Assembly: GCF_012275515.1 (NCBI RefSeq)
Contig: NZ_JAAZQL010000001.1
Coordinates: 913,006 to 977,005, forward strand
Length of the DNA stretch: 64,000 bases
Direction: 5' to 3'
Origin: Novosphingobium sp. SG707
GTDB taxonomy: Bacteria > Pseudomonadota > Alphaproteobacteria > Sphingomonadales > Sphingomonadaceae
The translations under genes and the position numbers were made by a program. The notes under the pieces were generated by a model, which ran no database searches, was not told the DNA's origin, and saw only the letters and a program-made list of their open reading frames with translations. Below are positions 42,760 to 52,555 of this stretch, piece by piece; the stretch's first letter is position 1, and every line of letters starts with the position of its first letter.

Positions 42760-42953
42760 CGCCGGCGCCCGTAAATGGGCTTAATCGGGAATGCGGTGCG
42801 GGGGCCTGCCCCCCAAATCCGCGGCTGTCCCTGCAACTGTGAGCGGATAGCGCGATGCACATGTCCCCCTCCATCCGGGGGCGGCCACTGGGTTTAACGG
42901 TCTGGGAAGGCGTGCATCAAGCTGTGACCCGCAAGCCAGGAGACCTGCCGGCG
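42760..42953 (+). ncRNA. Cobalamin riboswitch before cobW-cob operon
   Basis: This second aptamer has AATCGGGAATGCGGTG, CGCGGCTGTCCCTGCAACTGT, GGCCACTGGG, GTCTGGGAAGG and the B12 box AAGCCAGGAGACCTGCC (42933-42949). P1 is CGCCGG (42760-42765) with CCGGCG (42948-42953). It is close to the first copy in sequence, differing mainly in variable arms. It should repress cobW and the cob genes when cobalamin is plentiful. Confidence 0.93.
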
Positions 42954-42956
42954 CAC

Positions 42957-43045
42957 CGGTCGCTCTTGCCTTGATCCAGGGAGTGGTCACGGCACGGTAA
43001 CTCTCCGTCTGAGCGGCGAACTGTGTGGCTGGGGCCGCACGGGTT
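42957..43045 (+). other. Leader segment shared by both riboswitches (copy 2)
   Basis: This is the counterpart of 41468-41555, with the same order of GGTCGCTCTTGCC, TCCAGGG, CGGCACGGT and CTCCGTCTGAGCG, then GGGGCCGCA. Conservation outside the aptamer suggests function or recent duplication. Confidence 0.55.
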
Positions 43046-43149
43046 GCGTGGTCACGGGCGCCTCGTCGCGCCCGCCCGTTGTCGCGCGCCGGCCGGATTG
43101 TTCCGGTATGCCCCGCCCTGCCCTGCTCCGGCGCGCGGGAGAAGTACCA

Positions 43150-44181
43150 GTGCCTGATCTGTCCAAGGTTCCCGTCACCATCGTCACCGGCTTTCTGGGC
43201 GCGGGAAAAACCACGCTGATCAGCCATTTGATCCGCAACGCGGGCGGGCGCAGGCTGGCCGTGGTGGTCAATGAATTCGGCACGCTGGGGGTGGATGGCG
43301 ACATTCTGCAATCTTGCGCCATTCCCGATTGCCCGGCGGAAAATATCGTCGAACTGGCCAATGGCTGCATCTGCTGCACGGTGGCCGATGATTTCATTCC
43401 CACGGTGGAGCGCCTGCTCGCGCTAAATCCGCGCCCCGATCACATCCTGATCGAGACCTCGGGCCTTGCCCTGCCCAAGCCGCTGCTCAAAGCCTTCGAC
43501 TGGCCCGCGATCCGCAGCCGGATCACGGTCGATGGCGTGCTGACGCTGGCCGACGCCGAGGCGGTGGCGGCAGGCCGCTTCGCCCCCGATCCTGCCGCCA
43601 TCGAGGCCCAGCGCGCCGCCGATCCGGGCGTGGACCATGAAACCCCGCTGTCCGAAGTCTTCGAGGACCAACTGGCCTGCGCCGACATGGTGCTGCTGAC
43701 CAAGGTGGACCTTGCTGGCCCAACAGCCATTGCCGAAGCCCGCGCGGTCATCGCGGCGGAGACCCCGCGCCCCATCCTCGAACTGGCCGAGGGCGTCATC
43801 GACCCGCGCGTTATCCTTGGCCTTGGCGCGGCGGCCGAGGACGATATTGCCGCTCGCCCCTCGCATCACGATGGCGAGGATGACCACGAGCATGACGATT
43901 TCGACAGCACAGTCGTCACCCTGCCCGAAATCACCGACCCGTCGGATCTGGCCGCGCGCATCGGCCTGCTGGCGGATGAGCATCAGATCCTGCGCATCAA
44001 AGGCTATGCCGCTGTGGCGGGCAAGCCGATGCGTCTGCTGGTTCAGGCCGTGGGCGGGCGCGTGCGCCACCATTACGACCGCCCATGGCGCGCGGGCGAG
44101 ACCCGCCAGACCACGCTGGTCGCCATTGCAGAGCGCGGAAATATAGATGCCGCCGCCATCCGGGCCACGCTGGCGGGCTAA
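43150..44181 (+). CDS. cobW: CobW, G3E-family metal-binding GTPase
   Basis: CobW is a GTP-dependent cobalt metallochaperone in the aerobic B12 pathway. The 343-residue protein has Walker A GFLGAGKTT (14-22), the metal motif GCICCT (Cys73, Cys75, Cys76), a TKVD guanine-specificity motif and a His/Asp-rich loop (HHDGEDDHEHDD) likely to bind metal. The GTG at 43150 follows GGGAGAAG. It is first in the cob operon after the riboswitch and lies five bases before cobN, whose product inserts the cobalt. Confidence 0.93.
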   Translation: MPDLSKVPVTIVTGFLGAGKTTLISHLIRNAGGRRLAVVVNEFGTLGVDGDILQSCAIPDCPAENIVELANGCICCTVADDFIPTVERLLALNPRPDHILIETSGLALPKPLLKAFDWPAIRSRITVDGVLTLADAEAVAAGRFAPDPAAIEAQRAADPGVDHETPLSEVFEDQLACADMVLLTKVDLAGPTAIAEARAVIAAETPRPILELAEGVIDPRVILGLGAAAEDDIAARPSHHDGEDDHEHDDFDSTVVTLPEITDPSDLAARIGLLADEHQILRIKGYAAVAGKPMRLLVQAVGGRVRHHYDRPWRAGETRQTTLVAIAERGNIDAAAIRATLAG

Positions 44182-44186
44182 ACCCG

Positions 44187-47100
44187 ATGCATGTCATCTT
44201 TCGCGAAACGCACGGGATGGAGGAAACGGCCATTCCGCAGGATCTGGGGCAGGCGCCTGCGGATCTGGTCATGCTGTCCTTTTCCGACAGCGATCTGGGC
44301 GCCTTTGCGGCGGCATGGCATCGTGCGCGCAGCGATGATCCGGCCTTCCCCTCGCTGCGCCTCGCCAATCTGTCGGCGTTGGCCCATCCGCTCTCGGTCG
44401 ATACCTATATCGAACGGACATTATCGGGGGCAAAGGCCATCCTGATCCGCCTGATCGGGGGCCATGCCTATTGGCCCTATGGGTTGCAACAGGTCGAGAT
44501 AATGGCCCGGTCGCGGGACATCGCGCTGGCGGTGCTTCCCGCCGATGGGCGAGCGGACATTCGGCTGGATTCGGCCTCGACCGTGGCGCCCGCCTTGCTG
44601 GCCGATTTGCGCCGCCTGTGCGATGGCGGCGGAGCCGAGGCGGCGCGCGCGGCGCTGAATTTATTAGCCGGGGCGGCGGGATTCTCGCTGGCGCCGGGTG
44701 CGGCAAGGGCGGGATTGCCGATGGCCGGGGGATGGCATCCGGAGCGCGGGGTGTGCGATCCTTTGACATTTGCCGCCACCCGCCCGCTCGTGCTGATCAT
44801 CTTTTACCGCTCCTATCTGGCCGCCGATGATCTCGACCCCTTTGCCCAATTGCATCAGGCGTTTGAGGCGGAAGGCTATGATACGCTCTCGCTCTTCGTC
44901 CCCTCGCTGAAAGAACCGCAGGCGCGGGCGCAAGTCGAGCGCTGGGTCCGAGAACTGGCCCCTGCGGCAATCCTCAACGCCACCGCCTTTTCCGCCCGCA
45001 ACGAGGGGGGCCAGTCGCCGCTCGATGTCGCCAATGTGCCGGTGTTTCAACTGGCGCTGGCGACCACTTCGCACGAAGCATGGTCCAACACCGCGCGCGG
45101 CCTATCGCCCGCCGATCTGGCGATGCATGTGGTGCTGCCCGAGATCGACGGGCGAGTGTTTGCCGGGGTGGTCAGTTTCAAGGAAGCTGCCGCCCATGAT
45201 CCGGCGCTGGGCTTTGCCCGCCATCTGCACCGCGGCGATCCCGCGCGCATCGCCGCCATCGTCGCGCGCGTTTCGGGCTGGATCGCTCTGGCCCGCAAGC
45301 CTGCGCAGGATCGCCGCCTCGCCCTGATCCTCTCCACCTATCCCGGCAAGGCGCATCAGATGGCCCATGCCGTCGGTCTCGACGCGCTGGCCTCCGCGCA
45401 GGCGATGCTGAGCGATCTGGGCGAGCCTGATGTGCCTGATCTGGCCGCCGCCCTGGCGCGGCAAAGCATAGGCTGGCCGCTTGCTGCCTACCGCAAGGCG
45501 CTCGAAACCCTGCCCGCCCCTTTGCGCGATGCGCTGGAGCAAAACTGGGGGCCGCCGGAAAATGATCCCGCGCTCGTCGAGGGCGAGTTCCGCTTTACCG
45601 CGCTTCTCACCGGCCTAACGCTGATCGCGCTCCAGCCCGAGCGCGGCGTTACAGCCTCGCGCGATGGCGATTATCACGATCTCTCGCATTGCCCGCACCA
45701 TGCCTATGTCGCCTTCTATCTCTGGCTGCGCGCGCGCGGTATCGACGCGCTGGTGCATATGGGCGCGCATGGCACGCTCGAATGGCTGCCGGGCAAGGCG
45801 GTGGCCCTGTCTGACGCCTGCTGGCCCGAGGCGCTGACCATGGGCCTACCGGTCATCTATCCCTTCATCGTCAACGATCCGGGCGAGGCCGCGCAGGCCA
45901 AGCGCCGCATCGCCGCCGTCACCATCGGCCACGCACCGCCCCCGCTTGCGCCCACCGCTCATGGCGCGGGCCTCGCCACGCTCGAAACCTTGCTGGACGA
46001 GTTTTCCAACGCGGGGGGCCTTGATCCCGCCCGGCGCGACCGGTTGCAAACCGCCATCCGCAACGAGGCGCAAGCCTTGGGCCTTGAGGCCGAACTGAGG
46101 CTGGACGCCGCCGCCACGCCCGCCGAGGCCATCACCCGCATCGACCGCTTCGTCTGCGACATCAAAGAGAGCCAGTATGGCGATGGCCTCCACATCTTTG
46201 GCCGTGGCGACCATGGCGGGGCCGAGCGCGCCGGATTGCAGGCCGCGCTGGCGGGACGCTTCGTGCCGCCCGGCCCGTCGGGCTCACCCCATCGCGGGCG
46301 GGGCGATGTGCTGCCCACGGGGCGCAATCTTTACACGATCGACCCGCGCGCCGTACCCTCGCGCGCGGCCCATGCCCAAGGTGTCGTGCTGGCGCAGGAG
46401 CTGATCCGGCGGCATTTGCAGGATCATGGCGATTATCCGCGCGCTTTGGTGGTGGACCTGTGGGGTTCGGCCACGATGCGCACGGCGGGCGAGGAATTTG
46501 CGATGGCGCTGCACCTGCTGGGCGCGAAACCGCTGTGGGATCTGACATCGGATCGGGTGACGGGGGTCGAAATCCTGCCGCTGGCCATGCTCGACCATCC
46601 GCGTATCGATGTGACCCTGCGCGTCTCGGGCCTGTTTCGCGATGCGTTCCCCACGCTGCCCATCCTGTTTGGTCAGGCGGTGCGGGCGCTGTGCGGGCGC
46701 GATGAACCGGCGGACTGGAGCCCCTTTGCCGGGACCGCGCACGCCCCGCGCGTCTATGGTCCCGCGCCGGGCCGCTATGGGCTGGGCATATCCGGCGATA
46801 CCTATGGCGAGGACGCCCGGCGCAAGGCAGGCGAGGCATGGCTGGCGGCCTCCGATCACGCGCTGGATGCGCCCCGGCCCGACGCCGATCCCGATGGCTT
46901 GCGGCGGCGGGTGGCGGGCGCTGACGCTTTTGTCCATCTTCAGGACCTGCCCGAAAGTGACCTCTTGCTGGCCGCCGATTATGCCGCGCATGAGGCCGGT
47001 TTTGCCGCCGCCCAATCCGTGGCCGGGGGCTCCGTTGCCGGGGGCAAGGCTGCGCTCTATCATCTCGACCACCGCGATCCGGCCCGCCCGATCGCGCGGC

Positions 47101-47444
47101 CGCTGACCGAGGAAATCGCCCGCGTGGTGCGCGCCCGCGCCGCCCATCCGGGCTGGATCGCGGGCATGATGCGCCATGGCTTTCGCGGAGCCGCCGAGAT
47201 TGCCGCCACGCTCGATCATCTGGGCACCTTCGCCCATCTGGCGGACAGCGTGCCATCGCATCTCTTCGACCTCTATCACGACGCCACGCTGGGCCAAGGC
47301 GAAGTCCGCAGCTTTCTGACGCGCGAAAACCCCGGCGCTCTGGCTGCGATGGAGGCGCGCTTTGCCGCGCTCCACGCCGCCGGATTATGGACAACGCGGC
47401 GCAATTCGATCCTTGCCGCCCTGCCTCTGGACCCAGGCGCATGA
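44187..47444 (+). CDS. cobN: Cobaltochelatase subunit CobN
   Basis: CobN is the large subunit of the ATP-dependent cobaltochelatase that inserts Co2+ into hydrogenobyrinate a,c-diamide. Start MHVIFRETHG and LGQAPADLVMLSFSD match family N-termini. Central signatures VHMGAHGTLEWLPGKAVAL and the metal-chelatase block ESQYGDGLHIFGRG are present. At 1085 residues it is somewhat shorter than the usual 1250 or so. CobS and CobT, the AAA+ partners, are not in this window. Its stop overlaps the cobG start. Confidence 0.95.
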   Translation: MHVIFRETHGMEETAIPQDLGQAPADLVMLSFSDSDLGAFAAAWHRARSDDPAFPSLRLANLSALAHPLSVDTYIERTLSGAKAILIRLIGGHAYWPYGLQQVEIMARSRDIALAVLPADGRADIRLDSASTVAPALLADLRRLCDGGGAEAARAALNLLAGAAGFSLAPGAARAGLPMAGGWHPERGVCDPLTFAATRPLVLIIFYRSYLAADDLDPFAQLHQAFEAEGYDTLSLFVPSLKEPQARAQVERWVRELAPAAILNATAFSARNEGGQSPLDVANVPVFQLALATTSHEAWSNTARGLSPADLAMHVVLPEIDGRVFAGVVSFKEAAAHDPALGFARHLHRGDPARIAAIVARVSGWIALARKPAQDRRLALILSTYPGKAHQMAHAVGLDALASAQAMLSDLGEPDVPDLAAALARQSIGWPLAAYRKALETLPAPLRDALEQNWGPPENDPALVEGEFRFTALLTGLTLIALQPERGVTASRDGDYHDLSHCPHHAYVAFYLWLRARGIDALVHMGAHGTLEWLPGKAVALSDACWPEALTMGLPVIYPFIVNDPGEAAQAKRRIAAVTIGHAPPPLAPTAHGAGLATLETLLDEFSNAGGLDPARRDRLQTAIRNEAQALGLEAELRLDAAATPAEAITRIDRFVCDIKESQYGDGLHIFGRGDHGGAERAGLQAALAGRFVPPGPSGSPHRGRGDVLPTGRNLYTIDPRAVPSRAAHAQGVVLAQELIRRHLQDHGDYPRALVVDLWGSATMRTAGEEFAMALHLLGAKPLWDLTSDRVTGVEILPLAMLDHPRIDVTLRVSGLFRDAFPTLPILFGQAVRALCGRDEPADWSPFAGTAHAPRVYGPAPGRYGLGISGDTYGEDARRKAGEAWLAASDHALDAPRPDADPDGLRRRVAGADAFVHLQDLPESDLLLAADYAAHEAGFAAAQSVAGGSVAGGKAALYHLDHRDPARPIARPLTEEIARVVRARAAHPGWIAGMMRHGFRGAAEIAATLDHLGTFAHLADSVPSHLFDLYHDATLGQGEVRSFLTRENPGALAAMEARFAALHAAGLWTTRRNSILAALPLDPGA

Positions 47445-48538
47445 GCGGCTTTGCGATCAAGGGCTGGTGCCCCGATGCATGGCGCCCGATGGAAACGGGC
47501 GATGGCTTGCTGGTGCGCGTCAAGCCGCGCCTTGGCCGCCTTTCTCGCGATCAGGCGCTGGCGCTATGCGCTCTGGCGCAGACTTATGGCAATGGCATGA
47601 TCGACATCACCCGCCGCGCCAATCTCCAGATCCGGGGCGTGAACGAAGCCGGATGGCCCGCGCTGATCGCGGAACTGGTCGCGCATGGGTTGGCCGATCC
47701 CGATGCCGGGCGGGAAGGCGCGCGCAATATCCTGATCGCCCCCGATTGGGCGCAGGGCGATGACAGCCACCGCATCGCCTGCGCCCTGATGGCGCGGATG
47801 GGCGAATGGCCCGCCCTGCCCGGCAAGGTCGGCTTTGTTATCGACGCCGGGCCCGCGCCGATCCTGAGCGCCGAACCGGGCGATTTCCGCATCGAACGGG
47901 GGGCAAGCGGCCACCTGATCCTGCGCGCCGATGGTCGGCCAACCGGCAGCCCCGTACCGTTTGGAAGGGAGGCGGACCACCTCATCGCGCTGGCCCATTG
48001 GTTTGCGCGAAGCGGCGCGCGCCGAATGGCGCGCCACCACGCCCCCTTGCCGGACTGGGCCGATGGAACGCAATCCCCGGCCCTCGCACGCCCCGCCATC
48101 GCGCCGGGCGGCTCGGCTCTGGGGGTCTCCTTTGGCCAGATCGAGGCCGGCCTGCTTGCCCGCGCCGCCACTTCGTCCCTGCGGATTACGCCATGGCGGG
48201 TGCTGCTCCTCGAAGACTCCAGCCCCGCCCCCATCCCCGGTTTGATTACCGATCCCACCAGCTCGTTGCTTCGCGTCGATGCCTGCCCCGGCGCGCCCTA
48301 TTGCCCGCAGGCCAGCGTCGAAACGCGCGACCTAGCCCGCCGCCTTGCGCCTGTGGTGGAGGGCCGCCTGCATGTGTCGGGCTGCGCCAAGGGCTGCGCG
48401 CGATCGGGACCTGCCGACATTACCCTGACCGGCCGCGATGGCCGCTTCGACCTTGCCTTCAACGCCCGCGCGGGCGCGCCGCCGGTGCGGACCGATATGG
48501 ACCCCGCCATGGTTCTTGCCCATTTTGGAGTTGCCTGA
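47441..48538 (+). CDS. cobG: Precorrin-3B synthase CobG
   Basis: CobG is an Fe-S monooxygenase that forms precorrin-3B from precorrin-3A with O2, marking the aerobic route. The 365-residue protein belongs to the nitrite/sulfite reductase family. Cluster Cys282 and Cys288 (ACPGAPYCPQ) and Cys315 and Cys319 (SGCAKGCARS) are in place. MIDITRRANLQIRG is the other typical block. It overlaps cobN by ATGA and cobH by one base. Confidence 0.94.
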   Translation: MSGFAIKGWCPDAWRPMETGDGLLVRVKPRLGRLSRDQALALCALAQTYGNGMIDITRRANLQIRGVNEAGWPALIAELVAHGLADPDAGREGARNILIAPDWAQGDDSHRIACALMARMGEWPALPGKVGFVIDAGPAPILSAEPGDFRIERGASGHLILRADGRPTGSPVPFGREADHLIALAHWFARSGARRMARHHAPLPDWADGTQSPALARPAIAPGGSALGVSFGQIEAGLLARAATSSLRITPWRVLLLEDSSPAPIPGLITDPTSSLLRVDACPGAPYCPQASVETRDLARRLAPVVEGRLHVSGCAKGCARSGPADITLTGRDGRFDLAFNARAGAPPVRTDMDPAMVLAHFGVA

Positions 48539-49167
48539 TGCCCCACGTCTATGAAACCAATGGCGCGGCCATCTATAAACAATCCTTCGCCACGATCCGC
48601 GCCGAGGCCGATCTGGCCCGCTTTTCGGCGCAGGAAGAACCTGTGGTCGTCCGCATGATCCACGCGGCGGGCATGATCGATCTGGCCCGCCATATCCGCT
48701 TTTCTCCCGGCTTTGCGAGTGGTGCGCGGGCCGCGCTGGCCGCCGGCGGGCCGATCCTGTGCGATGCGCGGATGGTGTCCGAGGGGATCACGCGGGCGCG
48801 CCTCTCGGCGGGCAATGCGGTGATCTGCACGCTGCATGACCGCCAAGTGCCGGATCTGGCCAAGGCGATGGGCAACACGCGCTCGGCTGCCGCGCTGGAA
48901 TTGTGGCGGCCGCATCTGTCGGGCGCGGTGGCGGCCATCGGCAATGCGCCCACCGCGCTGTTTCATCTGCTCAACATGCTGGAGGACCCGGAATGTCCGC
49001 GCCCGGCGGCGATCATCGGATGCCCGGTCGGCTTTGTCGGCGCGGTGGAATCCAAGGCGGCGCTGTGGGAGGCCGCTCCCGTCCCCTGCTGCATCGTCGA
49101 GGGCCGCCTTGGCGGCAGCGCAATCGCCGTGGCCGCGATCAACGCCTTGGCGAGCGACGCGGAATGA
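48538..49167 (+). CDS. cobH: Precorrin-8X methylmutase CobH
   Basis: CobH moves the C-11 methyl group to C-12 to form hydrogenobyrinic acid. The 209-residue protein has the catalytic His42 in RMIHAAGMIDLA (His43 in Pseudomonas denitrificans), plus DARMVSEGITR and IGCPVGFVGAVESK, the conserved blocks. Its start overlaps the cobG stop by one base and its end overlaps cobI. Confidence 0.95.
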   Translation: MPHVYETNGAAIYKQSFATIRAEADLARFSAQEEPVVVRMIHAAGMIDLARHIRFSPGFASGARAALAAGGPILCDARMVSEGITRARLSAGNAVICTLHDRQVPDLAKAMGNTRSAAALELWRPHLSGAVAAIGNAPTALFHLLNMLEDPECPRPAAIIGCPVGFVGAVESKAALWEAAPVPCCIVEGRLGGSAIAVAAINALASDAE

Positions 49168-49886
49168 GCGGGACGATCCATGGTGTCGGCCTCGGCCCCG
49201 GCGCGGCCGATCTGCTCAGTGTGCGCGCGGACCGATTGGTGCGCGGCACCCGCCATATCGCCTATTTCCGCAAGGCTGGCCGCCCGGGACAGGCGCGGCG
49301 CATCGCGGAGGGGATGCTGCGCGAGGATGCCGTGGAAATCGCGATGGAATATCCGGTGACGACCGAAATCCCACTGAGTGATCCGCGCTATAATGAATGT
49401 TTGTCAGCCTTTTATGCGCAATGCACGCAAAGGCTGATCGACCTGTCGAGCGCGGGCCATGACATTGTGGTGCTGTGCGAGGGCGACCCGTTTTTCTACG
49501 GCTCGTTCATGCATCTCCATTCGCGGCTGACGGGCGTGGTGCCGGTCGCGGTTGTGCCCGGCATCACCGGCATGGCGGGCGCATGGCACGCCACCGCCAT
49601 GCCGATCACATGGGGCGATGATGTGCTGACCGTGGCCATGGCCACGTTGCCCGAAGAGGAATTGACCCGCCGCATCCGCGATACCGACGCGCTGGTGGTG
49701 ATGAAGATCGGGCGCAATATCGCCAAGCTGCGCCGCGCGGTGGCGGCGGCGGGGCGCGAGGATGAAGCATGGCTGGTCGAATATGCCGCCATGCCGGGGC
49801 AGCGCGTGACGCCTCTGGCCGAGGCCAAGGAGGTGACGCCCTATTTCTCGATCCTGCTGATCCATGGACAGGGGCGGCGGCCATGA
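49164..49886 (+). CDS. cobI: Precorrin-2 C20-methyltransferase CobI
   Basis: CobI adds a SAM methyl group at C-20 of precorrin-2. The 240-residue protein shows the tetrapyrrole methylase fold: GVGLGPGAADLLSVRA at the N-terminus, LCEGDPFFYGSFMHL and VPGITGMAGA. It overlaps cobH and cobJ by ATGA, in line with one long coupled message. Confidence 0.94.
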   Translation: MSGTIHGVGLGPGAADLLSVRADRLVRGTRHIAYFRKAGRPGQARRIAEGMLREDAVEIAMEYPVTTEIPLSDPRYNECLSAFYAQCTQRLIDLSSAGHDIVVLCEGDPFFYGSFMHLHSRLTGVVPVAVVPGITGMAGAWHATAMPITWGDDVLTVAMATLPEEELTRRIRDTDALVVMKIGRNIAKLRRAVAAAGREDEAWLVEYAAMPGQRVTPLAEAKEVTPYFSILLIHGQGRRP

Positions 49887-50638
49887 GCGGCATCCTCTCC
49901 ATCGCGGGCCTTGGACCGGGCGACGAGGCGCTGATTACGCCCGAGGTCACGGCCGCGCTGGCCGATGCCACGGATGTGATCGGCTATGTTCCCTATGTCG
50001 CGCGGGTGGCGCCGCGCGAGGGGCTCACGCTGCACCCATCCGACAACCGGGTCGAACTCGACCGGGCTGGTCTGGCCCTGCGCCTTGCCACAGAGGGGCG
50101 GCGGGTCTTGGTGGTTTCCTCGGGCGATCCGGGGGTCTTTGCCATGGCCGCCGCCGTGTTTGAGGCGCTGGAGGCCGGGCCACCCCATTGGCGCGATCTG
50201 GACATTCGCGTGCTGCCCGGCATCACGGCCATGCTGGCGGCCAGCGCGCGCGCCGGAGCGCCGCTGGGCCATGATTTCTGCGCGATCAACCTGTCGGACA
50301 ATCTCAAGCCATGGGCGTTGATCGAGAAACGCCTGCGTCTGGCGGTCCAGGCCGATTTCGCCATGGCCTTTTACAACCCGCGCTCGAAATCCCGGCCCGA
50401 GGGTTTCGCCCGCGCTTTGGCCCTGCTGCAGGAGGCCTGCGGCGATGCGCGCCCGATGCTCTTCGCCCGCGCCGTCTCGACGCCTCAGGAGGAATTGCGC
50501 ATCGTTCCCCTGGACCGCGCCACGCCCGACATGGCCGATATGCGCACGATGGTCATCTTAGGCTCCAGCCAGACACGGATCATCGAGCGCCCCGGCGGAG
50601 CGCTGCTTTACACCCCCCGCTCGGTGGCGGGCGTATGA
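49883..50638 (+). CDS. cobJ: Precorrin-3B C17-methyltransferase CobJ
   Basis: CobJ methylates C-17 with ring contraction. The 251-residue protein has GLGPGDEALITPEV, DVIGYVPYVARV, VSSGDPGVFAMAA and VLPGITAMLAASARAGAPLGHDF, then FYNPRSKSRP, a signature of the C17 enzymes. Its 3' end overlaps the oppositely oriented cobK by 31 bases. (Block two given in part: GITAMLAASARAGAPLG.). Confidence 0.94.
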   Translation: MSGILSIAGLGPGDEALITPEVTAALADATDVIGYVPYVARVAPREGLTLHPSDNRVELDRAGLALRLATEGRRVLVVSSGDPGVFAMAAAVFEALEAGPPHWRDLDIRVLPGITAMLAASARAGAPLGHDFCAINLSDNLKPWALIEKRLRLAVQADFAMAFYNPRSKSRPEGFARALALLQEACGDARPMLFARAVSTPQEELRIVPLDRATPDMADMRTMVILGSSQTRIIERPGGALLYTPRSVAGV

Positions 50639-51363
50639 GCGATCCAGTCCAGCACCTCTTCGGGGCGGAACAACTCGCGCCTATCCGGCATCGCGGGCCG
50701 CTCGATCATCAGCACCGGCAGGCCCAGTTCGCGCGCGGCGATCAGCTTGGCCTGCGCGCCGGTGCCGCCCGCATTCTTGCTGACCACAAGGTCGATGGCA
50801 TGATCGCACAGCAAGGCCCGATCACCCGCCACCGAGAACGGCCCCCGATCCACGACCAGATGATGATCGGGCAAGAGCGGCGGCGCGTCCGGCGCATCAA
50901 CAAAGCGCAGCAGGTAATGATGCTGTGGCTGGGCCGCGAAAGCATCGACATGCATCCGCCCCAGCGCCAGCAGCACCCGGCGCGGCGGCCCCGCCAGAGC
51001 GGCAACCGCCTCCTCGATACCGGCCACGCCGGTCCAATTATCGCCCTGTTCCATCCGCCATGCCGGGCGGGTCAGCGCAACGAAGGGCACCCCCGCAATC
51101 CGCGCCGCCGCCGCCGCATGGGCGCTCATCCGGGCGGCAAAGGGATGGGTCGCATCCACCAGATGCGTAACGCGATGTTCGCGCAGATAGGCCACCAGCC
51201 CCTCCACCCCGCCAAAGCCGCCGATGCGGCAGGGCACCGGCTGAGGGCGCGGATTTTCGGTCCGCCCGGCATAGCTGAGCGTGGCGCTTATCCCCTGAGC
51301 GCCAAGCAGGCGGGCCAGAGCGCTCGCTTCGGTGGTGCCGCCCAGCAGGAGGATATGGTGCAT
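50608..51363 (-). CDS. cobK: Precorrin-6A reductase CobK (antisense in operon)
   Basis: CobK reduces precorrin-6A with NADPH. The 251-residue protein begins HHILLLGGTTEASALARLL, and contains VDATHPFAARMSAHA, RPAWR and VVSKNAGGTGAQAKL, the family signatures. It is encoded on the strand opposite to all other cob genes here. Its ATG (51363-51361) and the cobL ATG (51362-51364) share the tetranucleotide CATG. Its tail lies inside cobJ, so it has no private promoter space and must be transcribed from within cobL or beyond. Confidence 0.94.
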   Translation of the reverse strand: MHHILLLGGTTEASALARLLGAQGISATLSYAGRTENPRPQPVPCRIGGFGGVEGLVAYLREHRVTHLVDATHPFAARMSAHAAAAARIAGVPFVALTRPAWRMEQGDNWTGVAGIEEAVAALAGPPRRVLLALGRMHVDAFAAQPQHHYLLRFVDAPDAPPLLPDHHLVVDRGPFSVAGDRALLCDHAIDLVVSKNAGGTGAQAKLIAARELGLPVLMIERPAMPDRRELFRPEEVLDWIAHTPATERGV

Positions 51364-52555
51364 GTCTGACCCCTGGTTGACGATCATCGGGTTGGGTGAG
51401 GACGGGGCGCAAGGCCTGTCAACGGCGGCGCGCGAGGCGCTGGAGCAAGCCGAAGTGGTGATCGGAGCGCCGCGCCATCTTGCGCTGCTGCCCGCTCTTA
51501 CGGCGCAGTGCCTTGAATGGCCAGTGCCTTTTGCCGATGGCATCGCTCGCCTGATAGAGCATCGCGGGCGGCGGGTGGTGATGCTGGCCTCCGGCGATCC
51601 GTTCTGGTTCGGCGCGGGGGCCATTGTGGCGCGTCATCTTGATCCAGGCGAATGGGTGGCTCATCCCGCGCCATCGACATTTACGTTGGCGGCGGCGCGG
51701 CTGGGCTGGGCGTTGCAGGATACGGTCTGTCTTGGGCTTCACGCCGCGCCGCTGGCCCGGTTGCGCCCCCATCTGGCGCCCAGGCGCTCGATTATCGCTC
51801 TGATGCGCGACGGGGCGCAGGTGGAGGCGCTGCGGCGCTATCTGGTTGAGCTGGGCTTTGGCGCATCGCTGATCCATGTGATGGAGGCGCTGGGCGGCCC
51901 GCGTGAACGCATCCGCTGTGTGCCAGCGCAGGCGCTGGATTTTCAGGACATTACCCATCCGGTCGCGGTGGGCATCGCCACGGGTGCAGGCCCCGCTATA
52001 CCGGTCATCTCCGGGCTGCCCGATGATCTTTTCGCCTCCGATGGCCAGATCACCAAGCGCCCGATCCGCGCCCTCACCCTTTCAGCGCTGGCCCCGCGCG
52101 CGGGGGAAACCTTGTGGGACATCGGCGCGGGGTCCGGCTCAATCGGCATCGAATGGCTGCTGGCGCATCCGGCCAATCGCGCGCTGGCCATCGAGGCCGA
52201 TCCGGTTCGCGCCGCCCGCGCCCGCGCCAATGCGGCCGATCTGGGCGTGGACCATTTGCAGGTGATCGAGGGCCGCGCGCCTGAAACATGGCCCGATGGC
52301 CCGCCGCCCGATGCGGTGTTTATCGGCGGCGGTCTGTCGGAGGATTTGCTGTCGGCGCTCTGGTCCCGCCTGCCCGCTGGAACGCGCCTTGTCGCCAATG
52401 CGGTGACGCTGGAATCCGAAAGCCTGCTGGCGCGCTGGCATGGGCGGAAAGGCGGGGCTTTGCTGCGCGTCGAACTGGCCGATGCCGCGCCCATCGGGAC
52501 GCGGCATGGCTGGAAGGCGCGCTATCCGCTGGTGCAATGGAGCGTCACGCTGTGA
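51362..52555 (+). CDS. cobL: Precorrin-6B methyltransferase/decarboxylase CobL
   Basis: CobL methylates C-5 and C-15 and decarboxylates the C-12 side chain. The 397-residue protein is a fusion of a CbiE-like methylase ([30 protein letters not shown]) and a CbiT-like domain ([18 protein letters not shown] from about residue 245). GGAGGA lies ahead of the ATG, inside the antisense cobK reading frame. Its stop overlaps the cobE GTG. Confidence 0.94.
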   Translation: MSDPWLTIIGLGEDGAQGLSTAAREALEQAEVVIGAPRHLALLPALTAQCLEWPVPFADGIARLIEHRGRRVVMLASGDPFWFGAGAIVARHLDPGEWVAHPAPSTFTLAAARLGWALQDTVCLGLHAAPLARLRPHLAPRRSIIALMRDGAQVEALRRYLVELGFGASLIHVMEALGGPRERIRCVPAQALDFQDITHPVAVGIATGAGPAIPVISGLPDDLFASDGQITKRPIRALTLSALAPRAGETLWDIGAGSGSIGIEWLLAHPANRALAIEADPVRAARARANAADLGVDHLQVIEGRAPETWPDGPPPDAVFIGGGLSEDLLSALWSRLPAGTRLVANAVTLESESLLARWHGRKGGALLRVELADAAPIGTRHGWKARYPLVQWSVTL

